Assembly (NCBI RefSeq): GCF_001424565.1
Contig: NZ_LMOL01000004.1
Coordinates: 87,078 to 151,077, forward strand
DNA from: Arthrobacter sp. Leaf141
GTDB taxonomy: Bacteria; Actinomycetota; Actinomycetes; Actinomycetales; Micrococcaceae
Reading direction: 5' to 3'
DNA length: 64,000 nt
Shown here: positions 41,494-51,022 of the stretch, one piece after another
Layout: every line of letters starts with the position of its first letter
How positions within the stretch are numbered: the stretch's first letter is position 1
The notes under the pieces: model-generated
Databases searched by the model: none
What the model saw: only the letters and a program-made list of their open reading frames with translations
Told to the model about the DNA's origin: nothing
Translations under genes and position numbers: made by a program

Positions 41494-43221
41494 ATGACCA
41501 GCGATAAACTCAATACGCAACTGCTGGAACCGGTGATGCCTCCTGGACCTTCCGGCGTCGGGCCTTCACCCGCGACTGAAACCGTAATGAACGCGGCCGC
41601 GCTGAATGCCACGAAAGAGAGCCTGGAGGACTATACGCTTCGGTTCGCGCCGCGGTCCTACCGGAAGTGGAGCGCCGGCGTGGTTGCGACCAGTGCGCTG
41701 GGCGGCATCGCCTACCTCGCCGACTTTTCCATCGGCGCCAACATCGGCATCGCCTACGGCACTGTGAACGCCATTTTTGGCATCGCGGTAGCTGCAATCA
41801 TCATCTTCGCGACGGGCTTTCCGCTGGCGTACTACGCAGCGCGCTACAACATTGACCTGGACCTGATTACCCGCGGTTCCGGCTTTGGCTACTACGGCTC
41901 AGTGGTCACCAACATCATTTTCGCCACCTTCACCTTCATCTTCTTTGCGTTGGAGGGCTCGATCATGGCCCAGGGCCTTGAGTTGGGACTCGGTATTCCG
42001 CAATGGCTGGGGTACGCGGCATCCACGGTGATCATCATCCCGTTGGTGATCTATGGCATGAACACCCTGGCCAAGCTCCAGGTGTGGACCACGCCCTTGT
42101 GGCTGCTGCTGATGGTGGTGCCGGTGGGGTACCTGCTGATGTCACACCCTGAGAGCATCGACGGGTTCTTCGCGTACACCGGGGCGTCGGGCGACGGCGG
42201 GCCCAACCTGGCGTCCGTGATGCTGGCTGCCGGCGTGTGCCTGTCGCTCATGGCCCAGATCGCCGAGCAGATCGACTACCTCCGCTTTATGCCACCCAAA
42301 ACCGCCGCGAACAAGGGCGCCTGGTGGCGGGCAGTGATTCTGGCCGGACCGGGCTGGGTCATCTTTGGGGCCATCAAGCAGATTGTGGGGATGTTCATTG
42401 CCATCTACCTGATTGCGTCGCTGGACCCGGCCGCGTCCGCGACAGCCAACGAGCCCGTGCACCAGTTCCTTGGTGTGTACCAGGAGATGATGCCGGCTTG
42501 GCTCGCCATGACCTTGGCTGTGGTGCTGGTGGTCATCTCGCAGATCAAGATCAACGTCACCAACGCCTACTCAGGCTCCCTCGCGTGGACCAACAGCTTC
42601 ACCCGCATCACCAAGACGTACCCGGGGCGGATGGTGTTCGTGGTGGTCAACCTGCTGATCGCCCTTGTCCTGATGGAAGCCAACATGTTCAGCTTCCTCA
42701 ACACCATCCTCGGGTTCTACGCGAACTGCGCCATGGCCTGGGTTGTCACCGTGGCGTCTGACATTGCCATTAACAAGTACCTGCTGAAGATCTCCCCGAA
42801 GGTGCCGGAGTTCCGCCGCGGCATGCTCTACGCCGTGAACCCGGTGGGATTTGTGTCCATGCTGGTTTCCGCCGGGGTTTCGATCGCGGTGTTCTTCGGA
42901 GCCTTCGGTACTGCCATCCAGCCGTTCTCGCCCATCTTTGCGGTGGGTTTGGCGTTGGTCCTCCCGCCTGTGCTCGCACTGGCCACGAAAGGCCGCTACT
43001 ACCTACGCCGCACGGATGACGGCATCGATCTGCCCATGTTCGACGCCGACGGGAACCCCAGTGACGCCAAGCTCCTCTGCCACGTAACGGGCATCGAATT
43101 CGAACGGCCCGACATGGTGCGTTCTGCCAAAAATGCGCCCGACGGCGGCCCCCAGTACGTATCCTCGCTCGCCTTGTCGACCGACAAGACAGGGGAGCTG
43201 GTGCTACCGCCGCAAAAGTAG
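41494..43221 (+). CDS. NCS1-family purine/cytosine permease
   Basis: This 575-residue protein has about 12 membrane segments. NCS1 features are AYGTVNAIFGIAVAAI, PLAYYAARYNIDLDLITRG and GSGFGYYGSVVTN in the first part, and a later NAYSGSLAWTNSFTRI. The C terminus is a hydrophilic tail of about 70 residues. Imports nucleobases or similar rings; it could supply the adenine deaminase at 57476, though the two are far apart. A hairpin follows at 43247. Confidence 0.9.
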   Translation: MTSDKLNTQLLEPVMPPGPSGVGPSPATETVMNAAALNATKESLEDYTLRFAPRSYRKWSAGVVATSALGGIAYLADFSIGANIGIAYGTVNAIFGIAVAAIIIFATGFPLAYYAARYNIDLDLITRGSGFGYYGSVVTNIIFATFTFIFFALEGSIMAQGLELGLGIPQWLGYAASTVIIIPLVIYGMNTLAKLQVWTTPLWLLLMVVPVGYLLMSHPESIDGFFAYTGASGDGGPNLASVMLAAGVCLSLMAQIAEQIDYLRFMPPKTAANKGAWWRAVILAGPGWVIFGAIKQIVGMFIAIYLIASLDPAASATANEPVHQFLGVYQEMMPAWLAMTLAVVLVVISQIKINVTNAYSGSLAWTNSFTRITKTYPGRMVFVVVNLLIALVLMEANMFSFLNTILGFYANCAMAWVVTVASDIAINKYLLKISPKVPEFRRGMLYAVNPVGFVSMLVSAGVSIAVFFGAFGTAIQPFSPIFAVGLALVLPPVLALATKGRYYLRRTDDGIDLPMFDADGNPSDAKLLCHVTGIEFERPDMVRSAKNAPDGGPQYVSSLALSTDKTGELVLPPQK

Positions 43222-43246
43222 TGGCTTAGGCATTACCCTCAGACGA

Positions 43247-43279
43247 CGAAAGCCGGTGCCCGTTGGGTGCCGGCTTTCG
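43247..43279 (+). terminator. intrinsic hairpin terminator after the NCS1 permease
   Basis: CGAAAGCCGG pairs with CCGGCTTTCG and continues inward with CCC/GGG and two G-U pairs, giving a 15-bp stem and 3-base loop, 25 bases after the stop. Confidence 0.82.
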
Positions 43280-43466
43280 CTGGCTTGTGGTGGACTTTTC
43301 GTTGGATTGTGCTGACTGGGGTGTTTCGAACGGGCTGCGTCTAGTGCTCAATGTAGTGGTGTTTTTGGCTGTGGATAACTTTGATCACATAACTGTGACG
43401 TGGGTTACTCTTAAGGCACTATTCGGGGGGATGACGCCGTTCTTACGATTCGGGGGATTAGCGCCC

Positions 43467-44150
43467 ATGAGATCACCAAGCGTTGTTTGGCCCCGAGGCC
43501 TGAATCCCGGAGCCCTGACTGTGCTGGTGTGCTCGCTGCTGGTTTGGTCTCTGCTGGTGCTCGCCGGATGCGACTCCGGCGGATCTCCCGGCCAGACATC
43601 GAGTGCGTCCGTTACGGCATCGGCGGGTCCAAGCGAGTCGGCAACCTTGAGTGCCACCCCTACCCCCACGGCCACCCCGTCCGGCGCCTACAAGCCCGCG
43701 GACGCGTCCGGTCCGGCCCAAAACGTCCCAGTTCCCGTGCTTCCGGAAGTGGCAAAGACCCGGACCAAGGAAGGACTAGAGGCGTTTACGAGGTACTGGT
43801 ATGAAACCCTTAGCTACGCGTACGAAACGGGAGATACGGCAGAGCTAATGGCTGCAAGTGGAGAAAGTTGCCTATTCTGCCAAGGCTTGATCGAAGGGGT
43901 GTCCGCGTCATGGAGGGATGAACGATGGATATCGGGAGGAAAAATTGAGACGCCTGCCATTACGGCCACCCTTGAGACCGATTCGACTGGCTATGCAATT
44001 GTTCAAGTCATTCAGCAAGAGATTCAGATCCACAAGCCCGACGGAGGCTTGTATCAAGCGCCAACACCCTCGACTAATTCCGGTAGTCGAGTCAGCACTT
44101 CCTTCGTCAACTCAGAGTGGACCGTTGCTGAACTAAGCCTCATCAAATAG
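43467..44150 (+). CDS. DUF6318-type lipoprotein
   Basis: This 227-residue lipoprotein has a hydrophobic signal and lipobox LAGC with Cys35, then a Ser/Thr/Pro-rich linker and a globular domain (KEGLEAFTRYWYETLSYAYE, ESCLFCQGLIEGVSASWRD) that resembles DUF6318. Start at 43467 (GGGGGA upstream) is preferred to the in-frame ATG at 43431, where the purine-rich run directly abuts the codon. The second half is noticeably AT-richer than the surrounding genes. It is followed after 2 bases by a PKD-type protein gene. Function unknown. Confidence 0.78.
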   Translation: MRSPSVVWPRGLNPGALTVLVCSLLVWSLLVLAGCDSGGSPGQTSSASVTASAGPSESATLSATPTPTATPSGAYKPADASGPAQNVPVPVLPEVAKTRTKEGLEAFTRYWYETLSYAYETGDTAELMAASGESCLFCQGLIEGVSASWRDERWISGGKIETPAITATLETDSTGYAIVQVIQQEIQIHKPDGGLYQAPTPSTNSGSRVSTSFVNSEWTVAELSLIK

Positions 44151-44152
44151 CT

Positions 44153-45085
44153 ATGAAGTCAAAACTGATTCCAGCTGTGGTCGTGGGTTCGGCGCTTCTG
44201 CTGAGTTGCCTCGCATCTACGGCAGCGAAAGCTGATGACCCACCCATCGTCGTTGGATATGTTGAAACAGGAGTGGGAGTCGGTGCGACGAACTGGGTCG
44301 TTGATCCTGGGACTGGACTCGTTGTGCGCAGCAACTCCGGCGACGTTCCTACCAACCCCAACGAATACAAATACGAACTCCAATGCCACCTCGGTGGCGG
44401 CGACTTCGATACCCCCTGCCTTGCACGGCAAATCGACTGCACCAACGGTCCGGACGGTACGGATGGCATACCCGTAACCTGGCTGTCCCGGCCCAGAGGA
44501 GTCCCCGGCGCCGTCTGGTCCTACTACTCCGGCCCCACCTGCCTTTACGACGCCCAACCCGAGGACGTGCTGCTGCGCATCGCAGCGGACATCCAGCAAC
44601 AGTTCGAGAATCTGCCAGTGAACGCCGGAACGGTCGTTGCCCAACCAAGCCCACACACACTCAGGGGTGCGGAGACGAACTTCTACGCAGAGACCACGGA
44701 ACAGGCATTCGATGTAACGATGTTCGGCCAGCCGGTGCACGTGGTGGCTACTCCAGTCCAGTACACGTGGAACTACGGCGACGGTACCGTTTTCGGCCCT
44801 CAGCCATCCATGGGCGGGCCGCTCCCGCAGGACCGATGGGGCGAGGCAACCCGGACCAGTCACGCGTACATGGCCACCGGTGACTTCCAGGTTGTCCTTA
44901 CCACTTCCTTCCGCGGGACGTACTCAGTGAATGCCGGCCCGGCGTTGCCCATTCCAGGCCAGGGCTTGTTCGGCGCGCCACCGCGGACCGTCAGCGTCTG
45001 GCGCTCGCTGACCAGAAACTACGCCGATGACTGCATCACAAATCCGCAGGGCCAAGGCTGCCCGGGAGTCGTCGGAACCCACTGA
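44153..45085 (+). CDS. exported protein with PKD-like domain
   Basis: This 310-residue protein has an N-terminal signal (VVVGSALLLSCLASTAAKADD) and, near residues 195-250, a PKD-like motif (YTWNYGDGTVFG, then HAYMATGDFQVVLTTSF). Several cysteines in the first half (CHLGGGDFDTPC, QIDC) may form disulfides. Coupled to the DUF6318 lipoprotein gene by 2 bases. Probably acts at the cell surface; partner and function unknown. Confidence 0.78.
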   Translation: MKSKLIPAVVVGSALLLSCLASTAAKADDPPIVVGYVETGVGVGATNWVVDPGTGLVVRSNSGDVPTNPNEYKYELQCHLGGGDFDTPCLARQIDCTNGPDGTDGIPVTWLSRPRGVPGAVWSYYSGPTCLYDAQPEDVLLRIAADIQQQFENLPVNAGTVVAQPSPHTLRGAETNFYAETTEQAFDVTMFGQPVHVVATPVQYTWNYGDGTVFGPQPSMGGPLPQDRWGEATRTSHAYMATGDFQVVLTTSFRGTYSVNAGPALPIPGQGLFGAPPRTVSVWRSLTRNYADDCITNPQGQGCPGVVGTH

Positions 45086-45189
45086 CCCAAGGCCCGGTGC
45101 GGGCTGTGATCCCGGTCGCATCCGGAATAGCCGCTCAAGCGCGCCCGTTGGCAGAAGCAGAACAACTTAGCCTTTGAAAGGATCTGCGC

Positions 45190-46260
45190 ATGCTGTTTTC
45201 ACCTCTCACCCTCGGCGAACTTGAGCTTCCGAACCGTTTGGTTATGGCACCCCTGACCCGTGTCCGCTCCGGCGAGGCAGGCATCCCGGGCCCCCTCGTC
45301 GTCGAGCACTACCGGCAACGCGCCTCCTTGGGCCTTATCGTCAGCGAAGGTACGTACCCATCGCCCGCCGGACGGGCTTACTCGGGCCAGCCTGGGATCG
45401 TTACCGATGAGCAGATTGCCGGCTGGAAGAAGGTCACGGACGCCGTACATGCCGAAGGTGGCCGCATCTTCGCGCAGATCATGCACGGCGGCCGGGTCTC
45501 GCACGAGGCCATCACAGGTGGCCACGAGATCGTGGCTCCCAGCGCTGTTGCCATCGAGGGTGACGTCCGCACCCCTCTCGGAAAGCTCCCTTACCCCGTG
45601 CCGCACGCACTGACCACTGACGAACTTCCCCTCGTCATCCAGGAATTCGTCACCGCGTCGCTGAACGCAGTCGAAGCAGGATTCGACGGCGTGGAGCTCC
45701 ACTCGGCCAACGGGTACCTGCTGCACGAATTCCTTGCACCCAACACCAACGTCCGCACGGACAGCTATGGCGGCTCGCCGGAAAACCGGGCGCGTTTCGT
45801 CATCGAGACGGCCAACGCCGTGGTGGCAGCACTCGGCGCCAACCGGGTCGGCATCCGGCTCTCCCCGGAGCACAACGTCCAGGGCACGTCCGAGGTAGAC
45901 GCCGCGGACATCAGGGCCACCTACGAGGTGCTGGTGGACAGCATCGCCCCGCTCAACCTCGCGTACCTCAGCGTGCTGCACCAGGATCCGGCCGGTGAGC
46001 TGGTCCAGGATCTCCGTGCCCGCTTCGGTGGCACGTTCCTCGTCAACAGCGGTTTTGGCGTGATCACGTCGAGGGAAGAGGCTGTTTCGCTCGTGGAGGA
46101 TGGCCACGCTGACGCCGTTGTGGTGGGCCGACCCGCGATCGCCAACCCGGACCTGGCCCGCCGCTGGAAGGAAGGCCTTCCGCTCAACGAACCCGACCCG
46201 TCCACGTTCTACGCAGACGGAGCCGAGGGTTACACGGATTACCCGGCCTACTCGGCGTAA
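45190..46260 (+). CDS. alkene reductase / old yellow enzyme family
   Basis: This 356-residue FMN-dependent TIM-barrel reductase has N-terminal LPNRLVMAPLTRVR, HGGRVSH, and the signature region HSANGYLLHEFLAPNTN followed by RTDSYGGSPENRARF. Such enzymes reduce activated C=C bonds or nitro esters using NADPH. GAAAGGAT precedes the ATG. A strong hairpin follows at 46286. Monocistronic. Confidence 0.9.
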   Translation: MLFSPLTLGELELPNRLVMAPLTRVRSGEAGIPGPLVVEHYRQRASLGLIVSEGTYPSPAGRAYSGQPGIVTDEQIAGWKKVTDAVHAEGGRIFAQIMHGGRVSHEAITGGHEIVAPSAVAIEGDVRTPLGKLPYPVPHALTTDELPLVIQEFVTASLNAVEAGFDGVELHSANGYLLHEFLAPNTNVRTDSYGGSPENRARFVIETANAVVAALGANRVGIRLSPEHNVQGTSEVDAADIRATYEVLVDSIAPLNLAYLSVLHQDPAGELVQDLRARFGGTFLVNSGFGVITSREEAVSLVEDGHADAVVVGRPAIANPDLARRWKEGLPLNEPDPSTFYADGAEGYTDYPAYSA

Positions 46261-46285
46261 TCACGGCACAAGCAGCACAGGCATG

Positions 46286-46320
46286 ACGACGGCGGCACCC
46301 AAGTTGGGTGCCGCCGTCGT
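46286..46320. terminator. intrinsic hairpin terminator after the OYE gene
   Basis: A 16-bp stem (ACGACGGCGGCACCCA with its complement) closes a 3-base loop. The outer TGACGACGGCGGCACC is the same 16 bases found in the hairpin at 19539. Confidence 0.88.
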
Positions 46321-46486
46321 TAGTGCTGGCCGGTGTGCTGTCCCGTCAGCTGATGCCGATGCCATCCGACGACTTCGGCGCATGTGTTCAAGGTGGCCCG
46401 CCGGGTATCCGTAGAGTGCCGACGGTGATGAAATTTTACCCCGCAATCCAGCCTTTTTCCAGCATTTTTGGTGTTGATCGAACCTG

Positions 46487-46783
46487 TTACAGCACAGCCT
46501 CGCGTCCTGTTCCTTCCATCATCACCAGGCGCCCGTCGGCGATTGAGACGAGGACGCTTTTGGGCTTGCCGCTCACTTTTGTGATCGCCTTCAGCCCGCG
46601 GTTAGTCACCTCAACCCCAACCTGCGCGCCCTTGGCCGGCAGCTCAACTGACACCTCGGACGCTATGCCGAGGATGGGGTTGGTGGACACCCCGAGGTCG
46701 CGGCGCGCCTCTTTGCCGTTGACCGTCACGGTGATGTTGGCTTCCTCGAACCCCTCCTGAAACACGATAAGCAGTTCGCGCAT
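46487..46783 (-). CDS. conserved hypothetical small protein
   Basis: This 98-residue predicted beta-rich protein (REVLLIVFQEGFEE-like start, visible as RELLIVFQEGFEEANIT) has no membrane segment or recognised domain. I start at the second methionine (46783), which has AGAGG 5 bases upstream; the first at 46804 adds MLEEEAI. Divergent from tex. Function unknown. Confidence 0.55.
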   Translation of the reverse strand: MRELLIVFQEGFEEANITVTVNGKEARRDLGVSTNPILGIASEVSVELPAKGAQVGVEVTNRGLKAITKVSGKPKSVLVSIADGRLVMMEGTGREAVL

Positions 46784-46934
46784 GATGGCCTCTTCCTCGA
46801 GCATTAAGTGCCTGTGACGGCACCTCCACTACAGCACTTTGCGGGCGGGAGCGGAATACCCTTACCGGTTGCACCATGCCGCCAACGGCCCGGCTCCGGT
46901 GGAGCCTGCGGAGCGGGTAGGGCAAGATGTTCAG

Positions 46935-49421
46935 GTGACTCAACTGCCGCACGCCCCGTCCTCCGCACCGTCTGCCGCATCAGGGCCGGACTCTTCGATC
47001 CACGCCCAGATCGCCACGGAACTGGGTGTCAAAGCCTGGCAGGTCAAGGCCGCCGTGGACCTGCTCGACGGCGGGTCAACCGTGCCGTTCATTGCCCGCT
47101 ACCGCAAGGAAGCCACCGGGACGCTTGATGATACGCAGCTCCGCGAGCTGGACGAACGGCTCCGCTACCTCCGGGAACTGGCGGACCGGCGTCGGGCAAT
47201 CCTGGACGCCATCGAGGCCCAGGGTCAGCTGACCCCTGAATTGAAGTCAGCGGTCCTTGCCGCGGACACCAAATCCCGGCTCGAGGATATCTACCTTCCG
47301 TTCAAATCAAAGCGGCGCACCAAGGCCCAGATTGCGCGGGAGGCAGGGCTCGAGCCGCTGGCTGACTCGTTGTTGAAGCGCCCGGACCTGGATCCGGAGC
47401 GCGAAGCGGCACACTACCTGAGCTCCGAACACAGCATTGAGGATGCTTCGGCCGCGCTGGCCGGAGCCCGGGCCATCCTGGTGGAACGCGTGGCGCAGGA
47501 CCCGGATCTCGCAGCCACCCTGCGCGAGCGGTTGTGGACTCAGGGCCGTATGGTGTCCCGCGTCCGGAAGGGCAAGGAATCGGATGGCCAAAAGTTCGCT
47601 GACTATTTCGACTTCACCCAGGCTCCGGCCGGCATGCCCTCCCACCGCGTGCTCGCGCTGCTGCGTGGCGAAAAAGACGGGGTGCTGGAACTGGACCTCA
47701 CCGAGGCGGATCCCTCGGACGACGCCGGCCTCACCGCCGCCCGCACTCGCTATGAATCGGCGGTGGCCAAGTGCCTCGGGGTTGCCCAGCGCGGCCGGCC
47801 AGCCGACACCTGGCTGATGCAAACTGCCCAGATTGCCTGGAAGTCCCGCGTGCTGGCCCGGCTCACTGCGGACCTGCGCGGCCGGATGTTTGCTGCGGCG
47901 GAGGACGAAGCAGTCCGTGTTTTCGCCGCAAACCTGCGCGACGTCCTGTTGGCGGCACCTGCAGGGAACCGCGCCACCCTTGGGCTTGACCCTGGCCTGC
48001 GGACCGGCGTCAAAGTCGCGGTGGTGGACGGGACCGGCAAGGTGGTGGCTACCGACACGATCTACCCCCATGCCCCCGCCCGGAAGTGGGATGAGTCCCT
48101 TGCCGCCCTGGTCCGTTTGGCGCGGCAGCACTCCGTCGAGCTGATAGCGATCGGCAACGGGACGGCATCCCGCGAAACAGACAAGCTGGCGGCCGAGCTG
48201 ATCAAGCAGCTGCCGGACGTGGACCGGACACCTCAGAAACTCGTGGTTTCCGAGGCCGGTGCCTCCGTCTACTCGGCCTCCGCGCTGGCCGCTGCCGAGT
48301 TGCCGGGTATGGATGTTTCCCTTCGCGGCGCCGTGTCCATTGCGAGGCGGCTCCAGGACCCACTGGCCGAGTTGGTCAAGATTGACCCCAAATCCATTGG
48401 CGTGGGCCAGTACCAGCACGACGTGACGGCCTCGAAACTGGACCGCAGCCTCGACGCGGTCGTGGAGGACTGCGTTAACGCGGTGGGCGTGGACGTCAAC
48501 ACGGCCTCGCCTGCGCTTTTGGCCAGAGTGGCCGGCGTGGGGCCTTTGCTGAGCGAAAACATTGTGGCGTTCCGTAACGAAAACGGACCCTTTGCCCGCC
48601 GTGCTGATCTGAAAAAGGTTCCACGGTTGGGTGCCAAAGCGTTCGAGCAGTGCGCAGGCTTCCTGCGGATCACGGGTGGCAAAGAGCCGCTGGATGCCTC
48701 AAGTGTCCACCCGGAGGCGTATTCGGTGGCCCGCAAAATCCTGGTGGCTGCCGGGTCGGCTCCCGCTTCTGCCCTGGATCCGCGGGACTTTGTGGACGAC
48801 GCGTTTGGCCTGCCCACCGTTCAAGACATCCTCGCTGAGCTGGACAAGCCCGGCCGGGACCCGCGGCCCGCCTTCGCGGCAGCCACGTTTTCCGAAGGGA
48901 TTGAGAAGATCTCCGACCTTCGTCCCGGGATGGTGCTGGAGGGAACCGTCACCAACGTTGCGGCGTTCGGTGCATTCGTGGATGTCGGTGTCCACCAGGA
49001 CGGGCTGGTCCATGTCTCGGCCCTGGCCAACAGGTTTGTGTCCGACCCCCGCGAAGTGGTCAAATCCGGGCAGGTGGTCCGCGTCAAAGTCTTGGAGGCT
49101 GACCCGGAGCGGAAGCGGATCTCCCTGGCATTGAGGCTCGACGACGAACCGTCCGCCGGCGGTCAGCGGCCCGGCCGTCCTGCTGGTCCCGGCCGCCGGG
49201 CAAAGGACGGCGCGGAGGCGTCGGGGACCGGATCGGCCCGACCTGACCGAAGCGGGTCAAACAAGCGCAGCCGTGGGCAGCACAAGGATACGAGCGGTCC
49301 GGAAGGTACAGCAAGCGCTAAGCCGCTTCCCCGCCGGCAGGTACCTGCGAGGCCTTCGCAGGCTGCAGCTGCTGACACCGCCATGGCGGAAGCACTCCGC
49401 AAAGCAGGGCTGGGCAATTAG
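46935..49421 (+). CDS. tex: Tex-family RNA-binding transcription accessory protein
   Basis: This 828-residue cytoplasmic protein has an N-terminal Tex domain (WQVKAAVDLLDGGSTVPFIA, RYRKEATGTLDD), a YqgF/RNase H-like domain (LGLDPGLRTGVKVAVVDGTG), helix-hairpin-helix repeats (DVNTASPALLARVAGVGPLL), and an S1 RNA-binding domain at about 665-735 (GTVTNVAAFGAFVDVGVHQD). A basic Pro/Arg/Ser-rich tail of about 90 residues follows. The GTG at 46935 begins just before the first conserved helix. The 3' end overlaps the DUF2071 gene on the other strand by 4 bases. Confidence 0.93.
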   Translation: MTQLPHAPSSAPSAASGPDSSIHAQIATELGVKAWQVKAAVDLLDGGSTVPFIARYRKEATGTLDDTQLRELDERLRYLRELADRRRAILDAIEAQGQLTPELKSAVLAADTKSRLEDIYLPFKSKRRTKAQIAREAGLEPLADSLLKRPDLDPEREAAHYLSSEHSIEDASAALAGARAILVERVAQDPDLAATLRERLWTQGRMVSRVRKGKESDGQKFADYFDFTQAPAGMPSHRVLALLRGEKDGVLELDLTEADPSDDAGLTAARTRYESAVAKCLGVAQRGRPADTWLMQTAQIAWKSRVLARLTADLRGRMFAAAEDEAVRVFAANLRDVLLAAPAGNRATLGLDPGLRTGVKVAVVDGTGKVVATDTIYPHAPARKWDESLAALVRLARQHSVELIAIGNGTASRETDKLAAELIKQLPDVDRTPQKLVVSEAGASVYSASALAAAELPGMDVSLRGAVSIARRLQDPLAELVKIDPKSIGVGQYQHDVTASKLDRSLDAVVEDCVNAVGVDVNTASPALLARVAGVGPLLSENIVAFRNENGPFARRADLKKVPRLGAKAFEQCAGFLRITGGKEPLDASSVHPEAYSVARKILVAAGSAPASALDPRDFVDDAFGLPTVQDILAELDKPGRDPRPAFAAATFSEGIEKISDLRPGMVLEGTVTNVAAFGAFVDVGVHQDGLVHVSALANRFVSDPREVVKSGQVVRVKVLEADPERKRISLALRLDDEPSAGGQRPGRPAGPGRRAKDGAEASGTGSARPDRSGSNKRSRGQHKDTSGPEGTASAKPLPRRQVPARPSQAAAADTAMAEALRKAGLGN

Positions 49422-50209
49422 CTGCCGCTTGTTGTCTTCTGGACCGGCCCGGCGGCAGCTGCACTGAGCAAGCGTGGCCGCCCGAACTGTGTGTGGACGC
49501 CGGGTGAGTACAGCACTGATTCGGGTGGCCCGGAAACACCCAGTCCTGCTGCGGACACCAGGGAATCTGAGATCAAACCGGCTTTTGCTCGATACAAAGG
49601 CCAAGGCCTATGCGTATTGGGAACATAAAATGACTTACCCCTAAACGCACTGTGCATGCCGAACCGAGCCGTGAGATGGATGGACAGCGGATCGTCGGCC
49701 ACTTCACTGCGGAGCGGCTTTACGTCGAAGGTGCTGTGGGCGGCGTCTTGGCCGAACCGGCGGACCGTGTATCCCCTGGCGCCCTGATCTGTCCCCGCAC
49801 CCCGGTAACCGATACGGGACCAGACGTATGGGACTCCTGCGGCTCTGGCCGCGATCACAACGGCGAGGCGGTCGGCATCGAGGCTGCGGAAAACTACGCC
49901 CCGGACCCCGTCCGGCCCCCGGGAGTACAGGCGGACGTTGACTTCGTTGAAGCTTCCGAAATACGGGATCCCGGGACCGCTGCCCAGTCCCGCCTGCCGC
50001 ATCCGGAAACCAATAAGGCCCACCCAGGCGCTGCCGTCAAAAGTGTCCGGCCGCACCCCGGCTGGCATGTGGAGGCCGGCCGCTGATTCCGGTATCCGCC
50101 AGTGCAGGAAGACCGCGTCCTCCCAACGCTGATCCATGATGGGGAAACCCGACAGCGGTGGCGGGCTTGGCCAGCCGGTCTCGTCAGCAGTGTTCACCGT
50201 CTCTGCCAT
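49418..50209 (-). CDS. DUF2071 family protein
   Basis: This 263-residue protein resembles DUF2071/YqjF: WEDAVFLHWRIPESAAGLHM, then VGLIGFRMRQAG, EVNVRLYSRG and GVVFRSLDADRL. The fold is related to acetoacetate decarboxylase-like domains; function unknown. Same strand as the PEP mutase-type gene 24 bases upstream. Confidence 0.8.
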   Translation of the reverse strand: MAETVNTADETGWPSPPPLSGFPIMDQRWEDAVFLHWRIPESAAGLHMPAGVRPDTFDGSAWVGLIGFRMRQAGLGSGPGIPYFGSFNEVNVRLYSRGPDGVRGVVFRSLDADRLAVVIAARAAGVPYVWSRIGYRGAGTDQGARGYTVRRFGQDAAHSTFDVKPLRSEVADDPLSIHLTARFGMHSAFRGKSFYVPNTHRPWPLYRAKAGLISDSLVSAAGLGVSGPPESVLYSPGVHTQFGRPRLLSAAAAGPVQKTTSGS

Positions 50210-50233
50210 ACGAAGCTCCAGGCGGAGCCCACC

Positions 50234-51013
50234 TTAGTTCAGCGGCCGGGTGCCGGCGGGGAGTTGGCCGTTGGCCAGGAGTTCCGCTGCAGCATCGGCC
50301 AGAGCAGTCAAGGCCACCCGCTGGGTCCAGGGACCATAGGAGATCCGTGAGATACCCAGTTCCTTCAACTTTGCGGGTGCAAGGGAGCCGGGCACATTGA
50401 TGACCGAGACCTTGTTCCATCCGATGCCGGATACCAAAGCATTGACTGTTGCCTCATCCAGAAGGCCGGGAACAAAAACGTTGGTGGCGCCGGCTTCAAG
50501 ATACGCTTTTCCGCGCTCAATGGCGTCAGCCAGGACATCCGCAGGGTCACGGTCTTCAGCCTTCAAAAAGGCATCGGTCCGGGCGTTAAGCACAAAGTCG
50601 ACGCCTTCGGCGGCACCTACTTTGACGACAGCGGACATCTGTTCCACGGCGTCGGCCAGCGGGCGCATCTGGTCCTCGATGTTTGCCCCCACGATGCCCA
50701 CACCGATGGCCCGCCGTGCTGTTTCACCCGGGTTGCCATAGCCGGACTCAAGATCTGCAGAAACCGGCAGGTGGGTAGCTGCAGCGATGCGGCCAACCGC
50801 CGTGATCATTTCGTCGACAGGGATGTTTTCGCCATCCTCGTAGCCCAGCGATGCGGCGATGGAGTGGCTGGCAGTAGCCAAGGCCACCGTTCCGGGAACA
50901 TCCGTAATGACCTTGGCGCTGATGGCATCCCAGACGTTGACCACTTGGAGAATTTCGGCAGACTGGTGGAGTCGGAGCAGTTCAGAGGCCTTTGCGGCGG
51001 TAGTTGCAGTCAT
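50234..51013 (-). CDS. isocitrate lyase/PEP mutase superfamily enzyme
   Basis: This 259-residue TIM-barrel protein of the ICL/PEPM superfamily has VNVWDAISAKV, PVSADLESGYGNP (the metal-site region), GANIEDQM and FVLNARTDAF. It lacks the KKCGH active-site motif of true isocitrate lyase. Likely a C-C lyase or hydrolase on a 2-oxo acid or phosphonate; substrate unknown. In a same-strand group with the DUF2071 and DUF222-HNH genes. Confidence 0.87.
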   Translation of the reverse strand: MTATTAAKASELLRLHQSAEILQVVNVWDAISAKVITDVPGTVALATASHSIAASLGYEDGENIPVDEMITAVGRIAAATHLPVSADLESGYGNPGETARRAIGVGIVGANIEDQMRPLADAVEQMSAVVKVGAAEGVDFVLNARTDAFLKAEDRDPADVLADAIERGKAYLEAGATNVFVPGLLDEATVNALVSGIGWNKVSVINVPGSLAPAKLKELGISRISYGPWTQRVALTALADAAAELLANGQLPAGTRPLN

Positions 51014-51022
51014 GACTGAAGC

